Shown in pieces: positions 41,620-51,700 of a stretch of 64,000 bases of DNA. The notes beneath the pieces are model-generated. The model did not search any database. It saw only the letters and a program-made list of their open reading frames with translations, and was not told the DNA's origin. The position numbers and the translations under genes were made by a program. Source of the stretch: Rosa chinensis (lineage: Eukaryota > Streptophyta > Magnoliopsida > Rosales > Rosaceae); assembly GCF_002994745.2 (NCBI RefSeq), contig NC_037092.1, forward strand, positions 21,353,001 through 21,417,000. The letters run 5' to 3'. Position 1 is the first letter of the stretch. Every line of letters starts with the position of its first letter.

Positions 41620-44600
41620 ATGAGAGCTTCAAGTTTCTATGATTGTTTTAGCTCTCTAGTTTGCCTTACCTTGTGCCTTGAGCAGCTTCAGTTGTTTGCA
41701 TTTGCTTCTGCTTCTATCAATTCCAATTCTGAAGCAGAGGCTCTTCTCACATGGAGAGACAGCCTTCAAAACCAAACAAAGAATAATCTCACCTCATCCT
41801 GGACCTATAATCCTAGTACTAGTAATGCCACCAACTCTTCCGGAAAGCCAGAAGCAAATGCAAGCCCTTGCCATTGGAGTGGTATTTCATGCAACAAAGC
41901 TGGAAGCGTGAGCAACATAAGCCTTTCTGATTTTGGTTTACAAGGTACACTACATGAATTTTCGTTCTCCTCCTTCCCTAATCTCGAATATCTGGACCTC
42001 AGCTTCAATGAACTCTTCCATGTCATCCCACCTCAGATCAGTTCCCTCATCAAACTTGTGTCTCTTGAACTAACCAATAATCAGTTGTCCGGGAGAATCC
42101 CACCAGAAATCACTCTTCTAAGAAATCTAACCTTTCTTAGTCTCGAAGGCAATAATCTTTTTGATATTATTCCTAAAGAGATAGGAAACCTGAAATCTCT
42201 CATGGAGCTATCATTGAGCTATAATCGACTCACTGGTTCAATTCCAACATCACTAGGTGATTTGCCAAACCTTACTCATCTTTATCTCCAACATAATAAC
42301 CTTTCTGGCAACATCCCTCCAAATTTTGGAAACTTCAGAAAGATCACTGTGCTATACTTATGGCGCAATCAACTCTCTGGCCCTATCCCTCCAGAAATAG
42401 GATATTTGAAGTCTTTAGAAGATCTAAACTGTGGCACCAATAATCTTAGTGGTTCGATCCCAACATCACTAGGTAACCTAACAAACCTTAAATGGCTTTA
42501 TCTCGGTGTAAACAATCTATCTGGAGCTATTCCTACGGAGATTGGGAAATTGAAATCTATGTTGGGTATAGATTTTGGCATCAATCAACTGAATGGTTCA
42601 ATTCCCACTTCATTTGGTGACCTGACAAACCTTACAAATCTCTACCTTCGAGATAACCAACTTTCCGGCTCCATCCCCCAAGAGATGGAGAAACTTAAGA
42701 AGCTGGTTGTACTGCATTTGGATACTAACCAATTTTCTGGTTATTTGCCCCAATATATTGGCCAAGGTGGATCGCTCACAAACTTTTCAGCTTCAGACAA
42801 CTATTTGATTGGTCCAATTCCCAAAAGCTTGAAAACTAGCACAAAGTTATTCAGAGTCCGACTCAATGGAAACCAATTGACAAGCAATCTTTCAGAAGAC
42901 TTTGGAGTCTATCCAAATCTTCGATTTCTAGACCTGAGCGACAATAACCTGTATGGTGAAATCTTAAGCAACTGGGGACAGTGCCCACAATTGACAACCT
43001 TACTACTTGCGGGAAACAACTTAACTGGCAGTATATCAACTGAGATTGGAAATGCAAGCCAAATTCATGAGCTCGATCTTTCTTCTAATGGTTTAGATGG
43101 GATGATTCCAGAAGAATTTGGAAGATTGACTTCTTTGGTGAAGCTGAAGTTAGATGGCAATCAACTTTCAGGTAGTGTACCATCAGACTTTGGATCATTG
43201 ACTGATCTTGAATATCTTGATCTATCAAGAAACACATTGAACTCGTCAATTCCAAGCGTTCTGGGTGATTTGCTCAAACTACACTACTTGAATTTGAGCA
43301 ACAATAAGTTTGGACAAAGAATTCCTGTTCACTTGGGGAAGTTAGCTCACCTGTCCCAACTAGATTTGAGTCAAAACTCAATCGAGGGGGAGATACCATC
43401 AGAAGTCAGCAATATGGAGAGTTTGGAGATGTTGAATTTGTCACACAATAATCTTTCTGGTTCCATTCCAACAAGTTTTGGAAATATGCGCGGCTTGTCG
43501 TATGTTGACATATCTTACAATGAGTTGGAAGGTCCACTTCCCAACAGCAAAGCATTTCAAGATGCTCCCCCAGAAGCATTACAAGGAAACAAGGGATTGT
43601 GTGGCAACGTTGAAGATTTGGAACCCTGCAATGAAGATAGTTCAAAAAAGGTCCATGGCCAGAAACTGGTATATGTGATCTCATTCTCTCTTCTGGCAAC
43701 ACTTTTACTTCTATCTTCCTGCTTCATAATTGTCTTTGTAGTATTTAGAAAAAAGAAGCATCGGGATGACGAAAGATACAATAGACATGAGGAGATTTCT
43801 TTTTCAACACTCAACTTTGATGGCAAGGCGATGTATGAGGAAATCATAAAGGCAACAGAGGATTTTGATTCCACATATTGCATTGGGCGGGGAGGACAGG
43901 GAAGCGTCTATAAGGTGAATTTGTCATCTGCCAACATAGTGGCCGTGAAGAAACTCCATCAGTTATGCAATGACGATGAAAAACTTCATAAGGAATTCTT
44001 AAATGAAGTACGTGCACTGACTGAGATACGACACCGAAACATTGTAAAGCTTTATGGCTTCTGTTCACATAGGCAACACTCATTCTTGGTGTATCAGTAT
44101 CCAGAAAGGGGTAGCTTGGCAACAGTGTTGAGCAATGACGATGAAGCTAAAGAACTTGGGTGGAATCAAAGGGTGAATATTGTCAAGGGTGTAGCTCATG
44201 CCTTATGTTACATGCACCACAATTGTTTGGAACCAATTGTTCATCGGGACATATCAAGCAAGAACATTTTACTGAATGCCGATAATGAAGCCTGTGTTTC
44301 AGATTTTGGCACTGCTAAGTTCTTAAACCCAGACTCAGCTAATTGGACTGCCCTGGCAGGCACCTATGGATACATTGCACCGGGTAATATTGTTTTTCGC
44401 TGTTTTATACTTTTGTATATTGATTACATTTTTGTGCTCTTGTACAGTAGTAGTCTCCTTGTTAAACTGATTGGTTTCGGTTACTAACTTCAAAATTTGA
44501 CTTGGAAATTAGCATAATTATAATTTAATTTCTTTATACATGGTCCATTATATAATCACAAGATACCTGCATATCAATAATGAAAATTCAATTTTTATAA

Positions 44601-44992
44601 AATTTTTGTGTGCAGAGCTTGCTTATACAATGGAAGTGAACGAGAAATGTGATGTTTACAGCTACGGTGTGGTAACATTGGAAACAATTATGGGAAGGCA
44701 TCCAGGAGATCTTCTCGTACCTTTATCATCTGGGTCATCTTCACCGTCATCTGCATTACCCGCCCATCAAATGTTAATTGTGGATGTTTTTGACAAACGC
44801 ATTACCCCTCCTACAGATGAAGTTGCAGGTGAACTGCTCTCTCTTGTGAAGATAGCATTTTCATGCTTGAATACCAGTCCTCAGTCTCGACCAAAAATGG
44901 AACAAGTTTCTCAACAACTGGAAACTCAGAGGCTGCATTTGTCAAAGCCGTTACAGATGATAAGATGTGGTGAATTGCTGACTCTCAAATAG
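41620..44992 (+). CDS. LRR receptor-like kinase, MIK2-like (subfamily XII)
   Basis: Exon 1 is 41620-44383 and exon 2 is 44616-44992, with a 232-bp GT-AG intron splitting the APE codon; 1046 residues. Order: signal peptide (about 1-34), LRRNT domain with [13 protein letters not shown] and [11 protein letters not shown], some 20 plant LRRs (about 95-650), CxN..CE-like juxtamembrane Cys, a transmembrane helix ([20 protein letters not shown]), then the kinase. Kinase landmarks: [42 protein letters not shown], and exon 2 [20 protein letters not shown]. It is an RD kinase with catalytic residues present. The resemblance is to MDIS1-interacting kinase 2-like proteins, plasma-membrane receptors for peptide or damage signals. 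Ligand unknown. A transposon ends just before its TATA box. Confidence 0.93.
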
Positions 44993-46087
44993 TTTGACTG
45001 CCTGATAAATTGGCAATAAGAGAATGTGCTTCTTTCCTATACAAATTTCACTATCTGTGTGATTTCCTTTTAGAAAAGGGAATATTGTTTCCTTATTGTA
45101 ATTTTACTTCATGTGCTTGTGTGCTATGGCTCATGTATGATAAAACAAGAAGTTTGTTTTTCTATACTAGATCAGAATGACCCAACGCAAACAAACAAGA
45201 ACTTTAGGCTGCCAGAAATACATTTCCTTTAGTGATAGAAGTTAAAAGAGTAAATCCTACTATGTCCATATCATTGCCAGAGAGGGCAAAGCCACTGTAA
45301 AGAAGGAAAGTGAACTGCCTTAACCAAAGGCAAATTGTTATGTGTTGGCTGAAATGAGCATGAGGTCAGTACCTGAGTCCTTGGTCAAAACTCAAAAGGA
45401 GGCATGGAACAAACTGTGAAAATACATGGTGGTCAGTGTGTGAACAACGCCAGAGGATATAACATTATCGGCCAGCCCAGCCTGTTACACGAGAAAATCA
45501 GGAGAATTCCTGTTATAGGAAACGTGATTCATACCTTATGAAATAGGGTACATGACTGTAATGATCAAAGACATTTTGCAGTGTTATTCAAGAACTGATA
45601 GAGAAGATTGCAGGACACTCATAATCAACTGTATAAGAAACCAAAGAATAACCCAGCCAAGGCATGCAAAACTTTTAGGCTTCTAGCTATACTCTGCAAG
45701 AATCTATCCTCAGTTTTCTACCACTTGGCTTGCAGTACTTTAGTAGACCAAGTACATTCAATCAGTTCTGAATGTCAGCACAAATAATAATCCTGTGTAG
45801 CTGATGGTAAAAGAGAAGTATTCACTTTCAGCACAATCTCAAGTTAGATGTAGAAAAGTAAATTATAAGAGTGACCTTCACAGTCTGAAGCTACAGGAAC
45901 TAAAAGGGCCCTCAATATGACCACCAACTTTAAAAAGACTATACTTTCTATCATAAATCCAAGATATCAAAATGTTTACTAGCAACAAGTTATATTCAAC
46001 TAATTTCCCTACCTCAGTCTCCTTAGTCCGAAAAAAGCCCACAACTGACTATCCAATACACAGAATAATGATCTGGTACTTATTCCA
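44993..46087. other. spacer between the receptor kinase and the JmjC gene
   Basis: Convergent 3' ends. No further gene, repeat or RNA recognised. A frame at 45972-46157 overlaps the 3' end of the JmjC gene on the other strand and is a shadow. Confidence 0.4.
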
Positions 46088-47346
46088 TCATTCATCTTCA
46101 GTCTTCTCCGGTGCATCAGAATCTAAATCCTCCTGCACTGTCTCGGCCAGCGTTTGACTCTCAATCGGTGGGCATTGAATTGACTGCAAGAAGTTGAAGT
46201 ACGCATACTTGATATCAAACTGCATATCATACCCTGCCATACATAATCAAACCTCAATATCTAACCACGCACAAGACTGAGTTGAACATAAAAGGCAATG
46301 ACAGTGTCAAATTCTTGATCCCTTACAGTAATTTACAGCAATAGTTCGTCCTCTGCTATCTGGGCTTTGCCTAACATGATGAAACCACATACTTGGCCTG
46401 CATCAACTCCACCATATCATTTACACAAAAATCTACATATCAAACAAAGCAACCATCTTTAATCTCTGGAAATGCATCAATGAAATCAATTCAAAACTTA
46501 CAAGTAAAGCATCTCTCCTGGATTAATCGTACAGCAAAATGGCTTAGGCCCATTGAAGAACAAAGGGAACTTGGAGAGAGAAGAAGAGCTGTCCTCAGGA
46601 GCAGGGTAAGGATCGACACTAGACCAAGGCACAGACCTAGCCGGACTCTCCATTTCCAGCTCAAACTCTCCGGTGACCGGAGAATACGAATACTGAGCGG
46701 CCGGGTACTCCCTTACGTACATCCGATGCACATCGGTGGGAGGGAGGAGGAGGAAATGCTTCTGTCCCGTGACCACAGCGTAGAGATTCTCGTAGTGATC
46801 CTTGTGAAACGACGTCGTCGAGCGCTCGTCGCCAATCCACATGTTGACGGCCTCGGGTCGGCAACCTAGGGCTTCGGTGGCGAATTGGATGTGCGGATCG
46901 CAGTCCGCCGCCAGCGGCGAGTACTCGGAGGGGAAGCAATTGTTCTGCTGCTGCGCGTAGGCCACGAACGACGACGCGTCGTTTTTGGCGGCCGTGATGA
47001 GGCGGAGGGCTTCGGGGAAGGGCGTGCGCTGCACGTGAGCGGAGGCGAAGCAGAGGGAGGAGGAGGAAGGGGAGGGGACGAGGGCGTCGGCGCGGCCGTG
47101 AGGGGTGAGGTGGAGGGACACGTGGGAGGAGGAGAGGGCGGAGGTCAGGTAGGAGTCGGAGGTCCAGCGGGTGAGGGCCGGCCAGTGATGGGTGGCGTTG
47201 GAGATGATGCAGGGCTTGTTTTGGGAGACGAAGTCTCGGAGGAACTGGAGTGGAGTTGGCGGGAAATCGAGGCGGTCCAGCTCGCCGGAGGTGCCGAGAT
47301 TGAGCTCCCGTACTTCGTTCCATAATGTCTCGATTTTTCCCTCCAT
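46088..47346 (-). CDS. JMJ32: JmjC-domain hydroxylase, JMJD7/JMJ32-like
   Basis: Three exons on the minus strand: 46502-47346, 46327-46397 and 46088-46233, all GT-AG with matching phases; 353 residues. The N terminus (LWNEVRELNLG, FLRDFVSQNKPCIISNATHH) is that of JMJD7-type cupins. The Fe(II) site is HKD in TSFHKDHYENLYAVVTGQKH plus the distal His in SMWFHHVRQS, which lies in exon 2 directly after GEMLYLP. RTIAVNYWYDMQFDIKYAYF spans exons 2 and 3. Human JMJD7 is a 2-oxoglutarate-dependent lysyl hydroxylase; Arabidopsis JMJ32 has been described as a histone H3K27 demethylase linked to flowering in warm conditions. Which activity this protein has cannot be told here. Exon 1 is strikingly GC-rich against its surroundings. 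Confidence 0.9.
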
Positions 47347-47694
47347 TGGAGTTGGATACGGAGTCAGAGTGAAGTGAGACCGAGGTCTTCAATAGAATGG
47401 GCCACATTTTAGGCTATTTTTCAATTATATTAACAATATTTAGGTTAATTTTAATTTTTTGAGGGCAGCGTTTAATCCTAGTCCTAAGCTATAAGATCTA
47501 GATGGACAAGCATGTCAAAAAACTAAAAACCAAAGAGATGAGACCTTTCCTCTTCCATAAAATTATTTATTGCTTCTGCCAATAAAATAGGTGAAAAAGG
47601 TATAATAAACAAAAAATAAATTAAGAAGTTTATTTTTATCGTCTAGATGATTTCGTGCTCCGACGCACGATGATAGAAAGATCAAAAGAATGCT
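47347..47694. other. JmjC gene promoter and F-box 3' flank
   Basis: AT-rich spacer of about 350 bp. No clear TATA box or repeat. Confidence 0.35.
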
Positions 47695-48498
47695 TTAACT
47701 AGATGATTTCGAGCTCGGACACCCGGTGATATCTCTAATTGAGGCAAAGCTTGGAATGTAAGGAAATATTGAAGCCATTGAGAGACTGTCTAGCCGGAGC
47801 ATCTGATCAAGACCCTTTCTTCCAGGAGTATACACCTCCAGTGTAAGGCTCATTTTATCAAGCAATAACGCTTTCCCGTCTTCTGTGTGTTCTATCACTT
47901 GTTTAAAAAACGGAGTGGTGCCGCTTATTTCCAACTCTTTGGTCCAAGACTCGTTACAGCCGTAATCCTTCATCACCCAAACAATGATTTTGGTATAAGA
48001 GCAAACTGTTACAGAGAGCCAATCTTTCAAGATTCCGAGGTTTAAAGCAGTGACGCTTCGAGGAGAAGGTGGCAGGGGTAACTCTTGAAAACACTCCCTC
48101 TCAACGTTGAAAGCACAAATTATACGAGAGCCGTCAACAGAGCCAACAATCCAGTGAAGAAAACCATTAAGATAAATCCCGCCATTACGTGATCGATAAC
48201 GAAGAGAGTACACAAAATTCCCAATGCTTCTCCAAATCCACGAGCCAAGAGTCAAAACCTTTACCTCCACTTTGTCAGGTTCATCGATTACAGGCACAAA
48301 CAAAAGTACTTTATAGTCATTACTGATAGGACTAAATCCAAAACCAAAATCTTTAATATCATTCTGTTCACCAGTATGAGTAGGTGGAAAAGATAAAGAC
48401 TCACCGGTCAAGGGATTGGATATGCTGTAAAAACGCCTCCTGCCACAGAAAGTCGAGGCAAAATGGTATACAAAAAGGAAGCCATTGCATGAACCCAC

Positions 48499-48733
48499 TG
48501 TTATGATTCTATACTTTTATATGGGCCATTATTCTTGTATGGGCCTATTTGGACTTTATGTTTCGAGAGTCCACTACTTCTAGATATTTTCTTTGCTTAA
48601 ATAACCACTAGCACTTGTAACAGAGGATCATTGAAGTATATTGAAATTTACATTTGCTTGATTTCTCTTGTTTTCCTTTCCTTCCTTTTGCAACTGATGT
48701 CGCTTCACGGTTATGATCCCGGGGATCGTAACA
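48499..48733 (+). repeat. 5' LTR of the chimeric element
   Basis: 235 bp, identical by eye to 53002-53236. Contains a TTAAATAACC stretch that may be a weak promoter and the first ATG of the long frame (48631). Confidence 0.93.
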
Positions 48734-51700
48734 ACTGGTATCAGAGCCCACACCTGGGCCTGTTTCCGGTGAGTCCGGCGGTGTACGGCGGTGGGATCTC
48801 CGGCGTTTATTGCAGAACACATGCTTCTCACCCTCACGGTAGCCCTAGCTACCCAGCACCTCCTTCTCCATTTCCATTCCAACCAATTTACCCACCACCA
48901 CCGCCACCTTCCCAAACCATCATCAATGGCTACACGTTTCCACCACACTTCCTTTACCCAAATCAAACTCATACGTCCACCAACCAACTCAGTTACCCAC
49001 ACTCTCAAGTCATGGTCGAACCAGAGCTTCCCTCGTTTCAACCACAGTACGCCATAAATCCTTCAATTCCAACCTTTCGGTCACCTTCAGTCCCCACATT
49101 TGTGCCTCAACCCCAATTTACAGATCCCATAGCTCCATCTTCTATTTGTTCAATGGGTAACTGTGAGCCCCTAGCTCTAATCACGGATCGGATGCGAACC
49201 ATACCCTCTTCCTCTTCTTCATCATCTGGGCCACAAACCCACGAAGATACAACAAACCCATCTTCTTTGCCGCCAATTTCTGATGTTTTCGTGCAAAAGG
49301 AGGTCCTCCGCTACGAGGCCGCTATCTCCGCCCTCATCGACAAGCTCGAGAAGTTTCACCAGCCCCTCTCCATCATCGTCACAGAGGAGGTCAGCCTCGC
49401 CGGCGAATCCGCCACATCTGACTACCACCAAGGGAAGCAGGCTGTAATAGTTGAGGGACAGGATGACTTGATAAGAGATGAGGAAGAAGATGAAATCACA
49501 CAAGTAGATGAGGAAAATAGAGAAAGAAAACAGAGCTTGGAGCATAGCCAAGTTGCCCATGTTTCCGGCACCGTGATGCGCGACAGGCTCCGCAGTGCGC
49601 CGGCGGTTCCCTCGTCAGGAAATTCGATTCTGGGTAACGACAAGGAACTGGAAGACAATAGTGACATGGGAGCCCATGTGTCTGATTCCGAATTGGAACA
49701 AGAATCGGAAGAGAAAGGAGATGTGAGGTTGACTGAATCCTCCCAGAATTCCACATATAACAAAGAAGGTCTGTTAGAGAAGCTTGGAGGTACGAGTTGG
49801 CCCAAGAATGCTAAATGGGTGGACAAGCTTATGTCGGATACTGAGCAAGAGCAAACAGTGGATGTGCATGATGACCTGCCAGGGGAGCTTGCATTTTATA
49901 CACAGGCTCTAAATGGAATGAGGATGGCCTTTGAGAAGCTTCAGTTAATGGGGCTTCCATTTCTGAGACCTGAGGACTACTATGCAGAAATGGTGAAGTC
50001 GGAGTCCCAATTGGAGAAAGTGAAGAGCCAGTTTTTGTTGGAGATGACTACCAATCGGAGTCAAACCTCATCGTTTCAGGTATGCACTACATTGAATTTA
50101 AATTTTCAAGATGTCGGAAGTGCTTTTGAGAGTATATTATCTGGTATGCTTAAGCTCTATCATAATTGCTTGAATGGTAAAGTTGGAGATAAAAATTGGC
50201 CTCCTGATGAGTGGATTGAGAAAATGAATGGGGATGCTGGTAATTGGTTTGACAACAGGTCAACTAAAGGAATTAAACTTGATAATTTCCTAGTAGCTAC
50301 TGGATTGAGTAAAGGTTATGGATTTGTGAAGTATGCTGCTGTTCAAATGGGTAATAGTGCATTCAATATACCTGGCTATAATCTTTTGTTCAATTTAGAT
50401 GGTGGGCTAACAAATTTGGCTTACTGGCAAATGAGTTTGCCTCTTGCTGTTGGGCTTGAGAAAATTCAAAGGGATGCAGTTTTACTTTTACCTCAAGTGG
50501 CTCAGCTTAAGCTGCCTCAGTTTTTCCTGAGCATCAAGAAACTTGTTCTCCTGGCTGGTGCTTTAAAACCTGTTATTGATTCACTGAGTTCACCTTGTAT
50601 GGAAATCCAAAGAGCAGCTGCTCTATTACTTGGTCAGTTAATTACTGCTGATTTAGATTGCAAGGCACACATTGTTCAAAGGCATGCGGTACAACCATTA
50701 ATTAAGATGCTCCAGTCACCTGATTCACAGGTCAGGGAGATGTCAGCTTTTGCAATGGGGGGGTTCGCACAAGACACACATAACCAAGATGGCATTGCTC
50801 ATAATGGTCCCATACATAACCAAGATGGCATTGCTCATAATGGTCCCATAGTGCCTCTATTGAAGCTACTTAATTCAAAAAAAGAATCTCTGCGACACAA
50901 TGCTGCATTTGCTCTGTATAAGGAGGGCAACCTTGTAGCTCTTATAAAATTTGAAATTGTTCAGAAATTTGAAGATGGAGAATTCTTTGTTCAACGAACT
51001 AAGGATTGTGTAGAGGGGAAGATTTGTGGACGAGTATCGAACAATCTATTATATCTTATGTGGGTTACTGACGAGGATGTTCAAAGTCGAATAGCTTTGG
51101 CTCTTGCTCATCTCGGTAAGCCTGGTGATCGTCGTGTCATTTTCATTGAACATAAAGGAATGAAGCTGCTGTTGGGACTTCTTCAGTCTAAAAGCCTGAA
51201 GCAGCAACATGATGGTTCATTGTTCTTGCACAAATTAGTTACAAAAGCCACTCCACTCTCTCTTGATGTGATTACGGAATCTCTCACGGCAGTAGCCCAA
51301 GCTTTGTGCACTGGACTACATATAATTGTGGCTTACACCTTTTATCAACATTGTTCTATGGTTGTGGAAGCTTCTATAATACTGTGGTATTTTTCTCTTG
51401 TACATTTTTCATTGGATAGTGTTGATTTCAGGTCTGCAATGCTTTGGGTCTGCCTTATTCATGCACGTGAACATGCACTAGACTACTTATTCATGACCTA
51501 TACTGTCCATGCACTCTCTCTCCCTGTGGCTACAATGTTTATCAAAGTTGTTACTGGTGATAATCTTTTTCTATTTGAAGTGCCTATACTTCATCTCCCT
51601 TGCCAAACTAAACCTATCTGCCACCCAAGGAGGTTTTGTGCTGATGAAGCTATTGACTTTCTCAAAAGCAATTCAACGTTATCCTTCCTCAGGTACTCTT

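Noticed and set aside
43406..44122. Minus-strand frames inside the receptor kinase
   Set aside because: Antisense shadows of a well-supported kinase gene.
46661..47407. 248-codon frame overlapping the JmjC gene, and a 146-codon frame on the other strand
   Set aside because: Shadows produced by the GC-rich exon 1 of the JmjC gene; Pro/Arg and Gly/Val composition without motifs.
48628..49041. 137-codon minus-strand frame in the chimeric element
   Set aside because: Antisense to the long frame and running through the LTR; Trp/Arg-rich shadow.
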